Positions 21,396-32,073 of a DNA stretch of 64,000 bases are shown here, piece after piece. The notes under the pieces were generated by a model that had not been told where the DNA came from, searched no databases, and worked only from the letters and a program-made list of their open reading frames with translations. Source of the stretch: Flectonema sp. DT1601 (Eukaryota; Euglenozoa; Diplonemea; Diplonemida; Diplonemidae); assembly GCA_964019425.1 (NCBI GenBank), contig OZ025782.1, forward strand, positions 372,001 through 436,000. The letters run 5' to 3'. Made by a program: the position numbers and the translations under genes. Position 1 is the first letter of the stretch, and each line of letters starts with the position of its first letter.

Positions 21396-22289
21396 AAGAC
21401 TTTTGAGCATCTTGTCTATTTTCATCTCTCTTATTTTGATCATTAAAGACTCTGATGGGGTAGTATGAGTTGAAAAAAAATAAATCACTTTTTAGGTATT
21501 TTTCAGAAAAGGTTTTCGTTTTTAGAAATTAACGATTTAGATTGACACGCTAAAACGCGCATCACAGAGAGCTCACGAGGCAACAACAACCATAACGAAG
21601 ACACAATCTAGTTAGGACTGTGTTTTTTTGTAATAGCTTTAGGGCTGACGAGAACCGACAGAAAAAAAAAAAAAAACAATTAAACAATCCAAAAAAACAG
21701 AGGGACTGTAGTTTTCATTTTTGTCGTCCCAAATCCAGACAGAAAACCAATATAGAATATGACAGGTGACTAAAGGTAATTTTAGTTTTTGATTTAAGCA
21801 CTCTGTGAATAGTGACCTCAACAACCTAAACACTTCAACTATCCAGTTTGAAATATCATTTAATAACCGAAGGGACTACTTTACCAAGTCTGTTCCACTC
21901 ATCGCAAAAAAAATCCAATTCACTTAATGAACAGATAGACAAATAAAGAAATCCACTTCATTACACATTAATCATCATTGATGCAGTTATGTCAAAATAT
22001 ATGAGTTTATTATAAAAAAAAGTGCACTAAATTGAAATTATAAAAAAAAAATTATAAAAAACACAATTGTCTTATACTACTTGTCCCTCTTAGGTCTTCA
22101 TCAGTAAGTTCTGAGAGACTTCATTCACTGATGTGGTTAAGATAACTTTAACATATCTGCGAGGCAAATTTAAATATGAGTTTTTTTTTTGTTATAAAAT
22201 CAGTGACTCTAAATCAAAGATATAAAAAAAAAAAAAGAACACTGATGCCGATGTTCTATTTTTTTTTTTTTTTTTTTTTCCCCCCCCCA

Positions 22290-22395
22290 AAGCAGGGAAG
22301 TCAAAAACCCGCGAGGTACCAGTAATTCGGTAGACTCCCACAGGCTAGAAGAGACGAAAGTTGACAACAAGTAAGTGACGACCAAGACACACACT
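22290..22395 (-). repeat. Diverged SINE-like repeat (A/B subfamily)
   Basis: Contains AGGGAAGTCAAAAACCCGCG, then a TTCGGTAGACTCCCACAGG block and AGAAGAGACGAAAGTTG, in the same order as the copies at 53895 and 57855. Confidence 0.5.
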
Positions 22396-22764
22396 AGTGG
22401 TGGAATCTTTATCTTAATCTACTTGTTCCTATTGGGTAATTATTTTAGTCAGTCGTTTAGAATAGTCAACTTGAATTTTATCATTATAATAGACTAGAAC
22501 ATTAATTTCTTTTTTTTTTTTTTTTTTTTTTAAAAAGGTTTTTTAAAGGAAAGGGGAAAAAAAAAACAGATCCACAAATTGTGTTCTGATGTGCAAGAAA
22601 ATATGTTCATTAAAGAGAAGAAGAATGAAAAAAAAATTCTCATGAGCTCTATGAATTGCCTAACAAGAACAAGAAAAAAGATATTTATTCGTTTTTGTAA
22701 TTATTTTTTATTTTATTTTTTTTTTTTTTTGATGTTATTTTTTTTTTTTATTATTCATTTTATT

Positions 22765-22900
22765 TTATTTATCGAGGTCAGAGAAAGTCAAAATATTTAC
22801 AAAAGCACTACAACTGTGAAACTCTCGCAGGCGAGAGAGAGACGTGAATTCGAACAGTAGCAAATGACTCCCAAGCAAGCAGTGAAAGAGATGAAGGGAG
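22765..22900 (-). repeat. Diverged SINE-like repeat (A/B subfamily)
   Basis: Contains TCAGAGAAAGTCAAA, a palindromic CTCTCGCAGGCGAGAG and GAGACGTGAATTCGAACAG, followed by AAATGACTCCCAAGC, in family order. Confidence 0.5.
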
Positions 22901-23429
22901 GGGAGAACACGCCACTATTTTAAAAATATTAAAAAATAAATACTTGAGATCAAACCAAAAGAATTCCATCGGAAATACGTGAAAATTGTTAATTTTTGTT
23001 TTTTTCCTATTCAAAACGAAACGCCTCCCCTTGAAGAGAGTGCCGAAAAAAAAAAAAAAAAAAAAAAAGATTTCATAAAAAGAAAAACAAGTTGGCTTTC
23101 ATAAGAATCGGAAATCAGGGAAAATTTCTTTTTTTTTTTTTTTTTTTTCCTTCTTCATTTAATGAAGAGAAAAGAAGAAAAAAAACACAATAAAAAAAGA
23201 AGAAAAAAAAAGAGATAACAACGTGGTAAATAGACTAATACAAACCTCCAACTAATGAAACAAAGACACTGTTGAGAGGCATAAAAAGAAGTGAACTCAT
23301 AATGCCGTTCGAATAGCTAATATAGTATACAGGCTATTTTCAAAGAACTTTTTTTTTTTTTTTTCGAAGAAGGTTTTTTTTTTTTTTTTTTAAAAACCTC
23401 AAACGACAACGAAACAACAAAAACAGAGG

Positions 23430-23640
23430 TTTAGTTTAGTTTAGTTAGCAAAATACAAACTGATGACTACGAGGGGTCTGGGTAGCCCGCATCAGTAAGG
23501 ACCCAATCGCGAAGATTGTAGTTTCATAGTATTGGCTGGAAGTGATCGACTTCCAGCCTCCACCTTGCCCAGAGGCTAACAGGTTGTAAACAACTAAAGG
23601 AAATAAAAGAGAAACGATCTGGGAGTGGGGGGAAGGTGAA
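23430..23640 (-). repeat. Structured repeat family C, full copy
   Basis: About 200 bp, nearly identical to 48895-49100 and 59735-59915. It holds three hairpins: CTGATG/CATCAG, CAATC/GATTG and a perfect 10 bp stem GGCTGGAAGT/ACTTCCAGCC. Read on the minus strand it ends in a short repeated CTAAA tail. Orientation is the same in all copies seen. Confidence 0.75.
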
Positions 23641-25696
23641 AAAAAATAAAAAATCTTCTTTCTTTCATATACATCTTTCTTTATAATACGACCACATGTG
23701 CCATATGCCCACACTCCACGAATGAAAATAGAAAACCCCGGAACAGTACCGAGGATCGTTCACCCCCAGTTGTCCAAAGCATTATAAGTGTACTGTGGGC
23801 TTACCGAAAAGCTTTAGAAATGTACCACAAAAGATTTGGGCAGCACATAGCCATATCACTCAGCAAGAAATGAAAACCAAAAGGATCAGGTAAGATGACA
23901 GTCAGTTTAAGGTCATAACTGCGCCGGACCTAGAGGAATAGAGATATAAAAAAAAGATAAAAAAAGAAAAAAAGTCCACATACATTACATATTGCTAATT
24001 CACTGATACAGCAAAAATACGGAACATTTGGTTAACTCCCCAGAGCTACGAGGCAACAGCAACGCAGGTAGACCCAACCACCTTGTCCGACTGTACAAAA
24101 AAAACTTAACAACGTTGAACTAAATAGTGAACAGTAAGGATCATTCAGTTTGCATTATTTTAAACAAAAAAAAAAGCCAAAAAAAACAAAAAAAAAGTGG
24201 CGATAGAATCGCACAAAACCCAAAACTGATTAGAGGACAAAGAAAAAACACCTGTGTGAGACGAACCAACAACTACACTGTTTTTTTTTGTTTTTTTTTT
24301 GTCTCACCAACAGTATTTTCTTTATATTTTCCTACCTAGATAATCAACAGGATTTTTTTTTTTTTTTTTTTTTTCTTTCCTTCCCTTCCCTTTCCTTTTT
24401 TTTTTTTTTTTTGCCAACCAACTATTAACAACACAATAAACAATCCTTACGCCATTACATTAGTTCCCGTCATTCAATATCCCACGAAGAAGTGAGATCT
24501 TTGACAACAACTTAATGTCGGGCAGTGATACGGCTGAACTACACCAAAAGGGAGAAAATATTTATTTACTTACCAAGCTTAGGAAGCCAAAAGAAGACAA
24601 CCTATATTGGCATTTAAAAGATAAAGATAAGAGATAATAATAAAAAAAAAGGATTTAACAGACACCTGTTCTCGATCCCATCGGATCCACCGAGAAGGTA
24701 CTTTAAAAAGAAACGTTCTTGTTGTTCTTATTTTATATTTTTTTTTTTTGTTGTTGTTTTACACACACACAAAAAAAAAAAAAAAAGAAAAGAGAAGAGA
24801 AGGGTTGCAAAAAAGCGTACGTAAAGAACCCATCCAATCTGATGGGTAACCACCTAGCAGAGGTTGCTGTTAGGTACGTACTGGACTCCCGTCCCAATAT
24901 AATAATATAAAAGAGAGAAATAAAATAAACATAAAAAGAACATGAAGTTAATTTTTTTTTTTTTTTTTTTTTTTTGCTAACTTATTTTTTTTAAATTTAC
25001 ACAAAAGGGACTTGTTGAAGCAAACAAAAAAAAATATAAAAAAAAAAAAATTTAAAAAGGAATGACGTGAAAAAACGAAAAAATAAGAGTGGGCTATTAT
25101 CGGTGAGAAGAAAACAAAAAAAAAAAAAAAACAATATCGTCACTCTTAGTTTGTGACGTTTTTTTTTTTTTTATTTATTTTCACCTAATTTTTGAGTTAG
25201 AAAAAAAAGAAACCAAACCAAAAAAAAAAAAAAAAAGGAGAGAACGGAACACATGTGTTCATACACATGTTAAAAAGAAAACAATAATAATAATAAATAA
25301 ATAATACCACACAAGTTCAAAAAAATATCCATAAAAAAACAAGACTATTCTTTCACACAGTACAAAAAGAAATCAGGAGGGAGAGATTTGAATGTGGGGG
25401 TGTAGGCCAGACTTTTAGGAAGCAATTTAATTACTTCTACAGCGTCGTCCACTTGCCAATAGCACAACAGGAAAAAAGAGAGCCCCCCCCTCCTCACAGA
25501 GAAAATAAGTAAAACTAAAAAAAAAATAAGTAGAAAAGAAGTTATAAAAATTTAAAAAAAAAAACACATCCTCTTTTTCCTTTCAACCATCAAACTTGAA
25601 AGGAAAGAAAAACATTGTTAGAATCAAACGATGTAAATAATAAGTATAAAAAATAAAAAAACAAGAATATTTAAAAAAACAAAAACGCCGATTTTT

Positions 25697-27586
25697 CTAC
25701 AAAACCGAGGTATTTATCCTCACAATGGAACTACTCACAATGCTGTTGTTAACTAAAACAGTCTCCTTGCTGTCCCTGCTTCCAATTGGAAACATTGAAG
25801 AGTAGGCATCGCCATTTCCAGAATCATACTCTGGTGGTGTTTCAACAACTATTGATTTTACTTTCGATAATTGAATTTCATGAGATAGTTCAACTGAATT
25901 ATTAAAACTGATATCCCAAAACATTCTTTGAAGTCGAACACGTCTACCACATGCGAAAATATAAATTTCAGTTCCGAGGTCTGCTAAGACCTTCAGTAAC
26001 AATACGACAGAACACGCCAACATCAACATGTCAGCGGATCTGAATAATGAATTTTTTAAAACTCCATAATAACCGAAAGCCATAAGAACCAAGGCAGTTA
26101 ACTGCATTCCAGTTAGGACAAATGAAACCACAGAATCACGAGAACGAGCATGAGGCCATGACCAACCCTCCACAACGAGAAGTATCAAAAATATAAATGC
26201 CTGAGCGAGTCTAACGTGTCCGCATCCAACTGAATTTTGCGGCGTTAAAACAGAACAACATGCGACAGCAACCTGAGATGCGAAATCGATAAGAGGAAAC
26301 CAAACACGTTCTTGTTGATATGACCGAATGAAAGAAGCGTATTTCTGAACCCAATGGTTATCCTCAAATCGACTAACCCACTCACCTGGTCCGACTATCG
26401 ATTCTAACCAATAGCTGTTCATCCTTTCAGGATCCGCAGCATAAAATCCTAAGTAAGGAATACCTCTATGAACAATCCTAGTAACAACAACAGGTAATGC
26501 CACATAAATCAGTAACGTCACGAAACCAAAACAAAAATAAAAAACACTCGGTGGATGAGCTATGATGAGCACAGCAGACAAGACGGTACCCTGATACAGG
26601 AACTGAAATATGAATAAGGCTGATGAGGGGAATCGTAAGAATCCTTCGGGATCGTTGTGGTTGTATAAATCGTTTTTAATTTTTGAAGGACCGAATCTTT
26701 TCAGTAAAACTGATGCGACTTTCATGAGAACGGAAAAACAGACCATGAGGGAGAAGTTTCCAACAATAGCGGCGAGGGGATGGCTGCCGTCGATTCGAAA
26801 GCGAAGGGGGTGGAATTGGAATTTCAGCTCATCAAATTTTCCGTGTTCACAAGGACCACTAAGTAATGACATTCTCATCGCCGTACCAACAGATCCTGCG
26901 GAGAGTAACCCGCCTATGGCTGCAGCCTGTGTTGAAACTCTAATCATTTCCTCATTCTCTGTTAACATTTTATCATTCATCTCTGAAGGAGGACTACCTG
27001 GTGATACAGTCGGAGACGCAGTCTCATCAACTGGAATAGCTGTTGAATAAGACTTTGGTACGTCTGATGGAATCGACGTCGGTACAGATGTCGGGATTGC
27101 CGTGGTTGGCACTACAGTTGGGACAGCAGTCGGAATCGATGTTGGGACCACAGTTGGAATGGACGTTGCTGGCACTGCAGTCGGGACTGCCATTGGCACA
27201 GCCGTTGGTATAGCAGTCGGAATCGCTGTTGGCGGGACAGCAGTCGGAATAGCTGTTGGAATCGCTGTTGTTGGGACAGCAGTCGGGACAGCAGTCGGAA
27301 TCGCTGTTGGAATTGCAGTTGGAACTGCCGTTGGAACTGCCGTCGGATAAACACATCTATTGTTAAGATAATTAACAACTTTATTGGGATACTCATCAGC
27401 GCAAGTTGTACACGATGCCACACAATTATCTATTACACACCAATCACCTACACAAGTGTATCCTAGACCCGCCCACCCAACACAATTTGGAAAACTAGGA
27501 ACATGTGCCTCATAGCATAGCGATTGCGCCGAAAGAAGCAGCTGCATTACTAATACCAACGATGTTATGGAGAAATTAAAAAACAT
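25697..27586 (-). CDS. PTAI/PTAV-repeat polytopic membrane protein, short-stalk paralogue, 629 aa
   Basis: Paralogue of the gene at 13944. The start is placed at 27586, directly after an A run. A signal peptide (residues ~1-25) is followed by the same eight-cysteine module (GLGYTCVGDWCVIDNC). The PT-rich stalk is shorter and less regular: about 25 tetrapeptides with PTAV, PTAI, PTTAIP and PTSIP variants. The multi-pass region then follows, with conserved landmarks shared by both proteins: DLYN.NDPEGFLRFPS, GPGEWVSR.EDNHWVQKY, CGHVR.AQA. and WPHAR.RD. The tail is shorter than in the paralogue. Both genes probably encode surface proteins. The conserved intracellular-loop motifs suggest a shared biochemical role that I cannot name. 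Confidence 0.9.
   Translation of the reverse strand: MFFNFSITSLVLVMQLLLSAQSLCYEAHVPSFPNCVGWAGLGYTCVGDWCVIDNCVASCTTCADEYPNKVVNYLNNRCVYPTAVPTAVPTAIPTAIPTAVPTAVPTTAIPTAIPTAVPPTAIPTAIPTAVPMAVPTAVPATSIPTVVPTSIPTAVPTVVPTTAIPTSVPTSIPSDVPKSYSTAIPVDETASPTVSPGSPPSEMNDKMLTENEEMIRVSTQAAAIGGLLSAGSVGTAMRMSLLSGPCEHGKFDELKFQFHPLRFRIDGSHPLAAIVGNFSLMVCFSVLMKVASVLLKRFGPSKIKNDLYNHNDPEGFLRFPSSALFIFQFLYQGTVLSAVLIIAHPPSVFYFCFGFVTLLIYVALPVVVTRIVHRGIPYLGFYAADPERMNSYWLESIVGPGEWVSRFEDNHWVQKYASFIRSYQQERVWFPLIDFASQVAVACCSVLTPQNSVGCGHVRLAQAFIFLILLVVEGWSWPHARSRDSVVSFVLTGMQLTALVLMAFGYYGVLKNSLFRSADMLMLACSVVLLLKVLADLGTEIYIFACGRRVRLQRMFWDISFNNSVELSHEIQLSKVKSIVVETPPEYDSGNGDAYSSMFPIGSRDSKETVLVNNSIVSSSIVRINTSVL
27050..27350 (-). 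repeat. Irregular PT-rich coding minisatellite
   Basis: About 25 degenerate 12 bp units (some of 15 bp) encoding PTAV/PTAI-type tetrapeptides, far less homogeneous than the array in the paralogue. Confidence 0.85.
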
Positions 27587-27610
27587 CTTTTTTTTTTTTT
27601 GAGAAAACAA

Positions 27611-29182
27611 AATCTCTTTCTTATGTAACGATATCTCAGTTATGCCATTTACAGTTCGGAAGGGAGGGATGAAAATCTATTTTTTTTGAGAATTGAAATT
27701 AAATATTGTTTGTTTGTATTTTTGAAGCCAACGAAATACTCCCACAGATCTTGTTTTTATGTCATTTTTGCATGCCTTTTTTTGAAAGAATTAAAATTAA
27801 TTACATAAATACGATGTGGAACTCACTAATGTAACAAGATAGGACTGTTATGGATTTTTTAATTTTTCCCCCTTATTGAGTAATTATGAATTGTAAACAA
27901 AAACAACTGCTTACTTCCTGAAATAAACCAACGCTGTTGTTGAACAAAAGCGAACGAGAAAGGGAAAAAAAAATCAAATAAATAAAAATGGGAGTTGGAA
28001 GCACTCTTTGGTAATTTTGGCTTGTACAAAAGCACTTCTTTTTTTTCTTCTTTTCTTTTTTGTCTTTTTTCTATTGTTTCCTTCGTCAAAAATGTGAGTC
28101 TTTTTTTTTTTTTTTTTTAATATTCCTTTTCCTATATCACTTCTTCTTCTTGTTTGTTTGTTTTTTTCCCCCCCGTTTTGAATTAAAGGGGAAAAAAAAA
28201 AAAAAGACAACGATCCTCCTCCGAGAAGTCGTGTTTTTTTTATTTTTTCTTTCCGCTGCCAAACAAAGAAGAAGAAGCAAAAAAAAAATTCAAAAAAAAG
28301 AAATTTACAGGAAAACCTGTAGTTTATGTAAGAACTGCCTCAAGCTAGTTCTCAAAAAAAGAAAAAAAAGGAAAAAAAAAAGAAAAAGGGTAAAGGAATC
28401 ACTAAGTTTTTTTTTTAAAAAAAAAAAAAGAAGAAAAAAAAAAATATAAAAAAAACATCAACTGTTTTTCTTTTCTTTTCTTTTTTTTTTCAGAAAACAA
28501 ATTAAAGCAATGCAGGTGTATAAAATTGAAAACCAACATTTTTTTTTTTTTTTTTCTTTCACGCAAGTCTTTTTCAAACCGTCACGGCAGAATCATACTG
28601 CCGTGTTCATCTTTATCTTATATTTTTTTTTTCTTTTTTTTTTTTTTTTTATTGCAATGTATTCTCTTTTTTTATGACCCTTTCTTTGCTTATTTTAATA
28701 CTAAAAAAAAAACGGGCGCAACTAGTCCACACAGCGGAGGCTATAGCGTCTCCAAGGGAGGATGGCCAAGACCCGAATGGGAGCAAAGGGGTGAGCAGAG
28801 GAAACAATTGCAAAAAAAGGGACAAAAAAAAAATAAATAACGAAAGAAATCGATAATAAAGCGGAAATAAATGAAATAAATAAGCACTCAGGGTTAAATA
28901 TAATGAATAGTATTCTCTTTTAAAAATTTTTTTTTTTGGTTTTTTTTTTCGGCTTTTAAAAAAAAAAAAAAAAAAAAACACGTTTTCGCATTAAGTACGC
29001 ACTGTAAGGTATTAATTCAGCCTCAATCTAAAACCTTAAAGCTCCAGTGGAAGCAAATCGTAAGCAGTCTTTCCAAGTTTAGTGTGCTGAGTTGAGTTTT
29101 TTTTTTTTTTTTTTTTTGTTATTATTCAGAACACAAGAAATATCACATCATAGTAATAAATAAAATAAAAATAAAAAAAAAC
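27611..29182. other. Low-complexity intergenic region
   Basis: About 1.6 kb of A- and T-run-rich DNA between the short-stalk membrane protein gene and the 3' end of transketolase. Only homopolymer-encoded frames are present; I see no gene, RNA or recognisable repeat copy. Confidence 0.6.
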
Positions 29183-31150
29183 TCATACCAGAGCCTTAGT
29201 CTTGGCAGCAACATTCTCCTTAGTAAATCCAAAGTGTTTGTAGATTTGAGGGGCTGGGGCTGATGCTCCGAAGGTTGACATTCCCATGTGGTAATGGCAG
29301 TAGCGTTCCCAACCAACTGACGAGTATACTTCTAACCCAAGAACTGGAGTTCCTTGTGGGAATAAAGATTTCTTGTATGATGCAGGCTGGGCATCGTATA
29401 ACTGTGTGCATGGCATTGATACTACCGCAACCTTTAATCCCTCAGTAAGTTTAGCTCCATCAATAGCGAGAGATACTTCAGTACCTGTTGATACGATAAT
29501 TACATCGGCAGTAGAGACATCACCAAAGCAGCAGTATGCTCCCTTACGTACATTATCAACAGTTGAGGTTGTCAACATTGGAACAGCCTGTCTTGAAAGT
29601 GCTAAGATTGAAGTTCTGTTTCTCGTCTCAATCGCGATGATGTATGCAGCAGTAGTTTCAGTCTGGTCACATGGTCTGAAAAATAAAATATTTGGAGTAG
29701 CACGGATGAGAGCAGCGATCTCAATAGGCTGATGAGTTGGTCCATCTTCACCAACACCAATACCATCGTGAGTAGCAATGTGGATGGTACCGCATTCAGA
29801 AAGAGCTCCAACACGGACTGCTCCCCAAGCGTATGTGACAAAGTTGAAAAAGGTTGCGCAGAAAGGGATGAGAACACCCTTTCCGAAACAACTGATACCG
29901 TTACTGATGGCAGTCATTGCGTGTTCACGTACTCCAAAACGGATATATCTTCCAATGAAGTCACCTGGTCTGATATCTTCAGAACCAGCTGTCTTGGTTA
30001 AGTTCGAAGGTGCTAAGTCAGCACTTCCTCCGATCATGTTTCCGACCTTTGGAAGAACTGCTTCCAAAACATTTTGAGAACACTTTCTGGTAGCGATAGA
30101 TTCTCCTTCCTTTGACATTGGGAGTTCAGAGTCCCAACCTGCAGGAAGTCTTCCCTCAAGGTATTGTGTCAGTTCTTTACCTTCTTCAGAGAACTGTCCG
30201 CAGTACTTTGCGAGAAGGGAGTCCCACTCAGTTTTGATGGATCTGTTCTTCTTGATAGCAGCTCCGTATGTTGACTTCACATCATCTCCAATTTGGAACT
30301 TGGCATCGACATCCAGTCCAGCCTTAGCCTTTAACTGTTTAATGTCATCAGCAGCAAGAGGTGCTCCATGAACCTTAGCAGTTCCCTGAAGCTTGCTACC
30401 GTAACCGATGGTGGTCTTCAATAAAATCATTGATGGCTGAGTTGTGTTTGCTCTGCACTCATTCAAAGCTTTCTCCATTGCTTCTAAGTCAGTGTTTCCA
30501 TCAACGACAGTAACAGTGTGCCAGTTTAATGCTTGATACTTGTCGGATACCTTCTCAGAGTATGACAGGGAAGTTGGTCCATCGATTGTGATTTCATTGT
30601 CGTCATAAACGACGATCAGTTTTCCCAAACCTAAATGACCAGCAAGAGAGACGGCCTCACATGAAACACCCTCCTGAAGACAACCATCACCACAGAAGAC
30701 GTAGGTAAAGTTGTTGAATATTTCAAATCCTGGCTTGTTGAAACGAGCAGCTAAATGAGCCTGTGCCAAGGCTAATCCAACACCCTGACCAATACCCTGT
30801 CCAAGTGGACCAGTAGTAACTTCAATTCCCGGGTGACCAGGTAGGGCTTCTGGATGCCCAGGCGTCTTGGATCCAAGCTGTCTGAATCTCTGAAGTTGTT
30901 CTACAGGCAAATCGTATCCACACAGATGAAGCATTGAGTACAACAATGCACATCCGTGACCGTTACTCAGAACAAATCTGTCTCTGTTCATCCAGGTTGG
31001 TGACTCTCCATCAAAATGTAAAAATCTCGTGAACAAAACATGAGCAATCGGAGCCATTCCAAGTGGTGCTCCAGGATGACCAGAGTTGGCCCCGGCAACG
31101 ATATCAGCCGCAAGACACCTGATGGTGCCGATACACATTGCGTCAGTCAT
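29183..31150 (-). CDS. TKT: Transketolase, 655 aa
   Basis: Transfers two-carbon ketol units between sugar phosphates in the non-oxidative pentose phosphate pathway, using thiamine diphosphate and a divalent metal. The sequence is full length and intact. GANSGHPGAPLG (~residues 20-31) and SNGHG are phosphate and cofactor-contacting segments. GDGCLQEG followed ~25 residues later by DDN is the thiamine-diphosphate/metal motif (~residues 155-188). GVGEDGPTHQP (~residues 460-470) contains the catalytic glutamate, and FGVREHAM is also present. The C-terminal regulatory domain is complete (to KTKALV). There is no N-terminal targeting extension or C-terminal peroxisome/glycosome signal, so a cytosolic enzyme is expected. 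The ATG directly follows a run of about 23 A residues. Single exon; it stands alone metabolically among its neighbours. Confidence 0.97.
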   Translation of the reverse strand: MTDAMCIGTIRCLAADIVAGANSGHPGAPLGMAPIAHVLFTRFLHFDGESPTWMNRDRFVLSNGHGCALLYSMLHLCGYDLPVEQLQRFRQLGSKTPGHPEALPGHPGIEVTTGPLGQGIGQGVGLALAQAHLAARFNKPGFEIFNNFTYVFCGDGCLQEGVSCEAVSLAGHLGLGKLIVVYDDNEITIDGPTSLSYSEKVSDKYQALNWHTVTVVDGNTDLEAMEKALNECRANTTQPSMILLKTTIGYGSKLQGTAKVHGAPLAADDIKQLKAKAGLDVDAKFQIGDDVKSTYGAAIKKNRSIKTEWDSLLAKYCGQFSEEGKELTQYLEGRLPAGWDSELPMSKEGESIATRKCSQNVLEAVLPKVGNMIGGSADLAPSNLTKTAGSEDIRPGDFIGRYIRFGVREHAMTAISNGISCFGKGVLIPFCATFFNFVTYAWGAVRVGALSECGTIHIATHDGIGVGEDGPTHQPIEIAALIRATPNILFFRPCDQTETTAAYIIAIETRNRTSILALSRQAVPMLTTSTVDNVRKGAYCCFGDVSTADVIIVSTGTEVSLAIDGAKLTEGLKVAVVSMPCTQLYDAQPASYKKSLFPQGTPVLGLEVYSSVGWERYCHYHMGMSTFGASAPAPQIYKHFGFTKENVAAKTKALV

Positions 31151-31962
31151 TTTTTTTTTTTTTTTTTTTTTTTTGTTAGCCTAAATACCTGTTGAATTAG
31201 TATCGTTTAATACAGTCACTCGCTACATTCCTCAAAAAATAAAACGCGATAAGAGTCACGATGACATGTTGTGTTGAAGCTGAATAATAATATGTTTCAA
31301 AAGAATAAGAATCCGTTTTAATTTTTTTTTTTTTTTTTGTTTGCCACACACTGAACGAATTGGGAAGGCACCAAAGAGAAAAAGAAAAAAAAAAAAAATG
31401 CGATCTGCAAAAAAAAATATGTTTGTTAAAAAAAAAAAAAAGAAAAATATTAAAATGGTGTTCCTTTTTTTCTTTCTCACGAGTTTTTTTTTTTTTTTTT
31501 CAAAGGCAAGAAAGTACATCAGAAAATCCGTAGATACTTCAAATTGTGAACTTCTAATTCTGTTGAAATGAACAAATTCAAATGTAAAAAATATATTTTT
31601 TAAAAAAAAAAAAAACGAAAACGGCATTCATAGTATTGCCGATTATAATGTTAACCTGTTACTAGTTTTTTTTTTTTTTTTTTTCCCTTCTCTCCCCCCC
31701 TCAGAAATGCTAAAGTATCTTTATGTTTTTTATGATACAACACAGTTGTAGTTTTTTAAAAAATCGAACATACAACTCCCCCTCAGTCTGTGAGGGAAAC
31801 TAAAAATTTGTGAATGAGTTTCCTGCTCACACAAGAGAGAAGGAAAAAAAAAAAAGAAAGGGGGGAAAAAAAAGTTCGTTTGCGCCATCGCAAAAACGAC
31901 TACAATTATGTGTCGGTCGATTCAGTTTTTTTGTTTTTTTTTTTTAACTCTTGGGGAAAAGG

Positions 31963-31997
<35 letters not shown>

Positions 31998-32073
31998 GGG
32001 TTCACCGCATGCCGCGTCTACAACAAAGTATTACAACCGGAAAAAACTAAATCAAAATATAACAAAATCACAA
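31151..32073. other. Low-complexity intergenic region
   Basis: About 0.9 kb rich in A and T runs between transketolase and the kinesin 3' end, with the immediate 5' leader of transketolase being a long A run. No gene or repeat family copy recognised. Confidence 0.6.

Larger units (their letters stand above)
16797..25696. other. Gene-free repeat-rich interval between the two PTAI-repeat genes
   Basis: About 8.9 kb without a supportable gene. It holds a GC-rich hairpin island, a ~277 bp tandem array, several dispersed repeats and many long A or T runs. Short open frames are homopolymer artefacts or lie in repeats. Confidence 0.65.

Noticed and set aside
23455-23500. Hammerhead ribozyme in repeat C, suggested by CTGATGA
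   Set aside because: The CTGATGA box is present, but there is no GAAA after the following stem and no suitable cleavage-site helix; CTGATG instead pairs with CATCAG.
23445-23714. Conserved small frame seen in repeat C copies
   Set aside because: Identity comes from recent repeat copies. The diverged copy at 61810 keeps the hairpins but not the frame, so the RNA or DNA structure, not a peptide, is conserved.
28060-28840. Several short open frames rich in Lys or Phe
   Set aside because: They are translations of A and T runs, lack any domain or composition expected of a protein, and overlap each other on both strands. The same applies to similar frames throughout the intergenic intervals.
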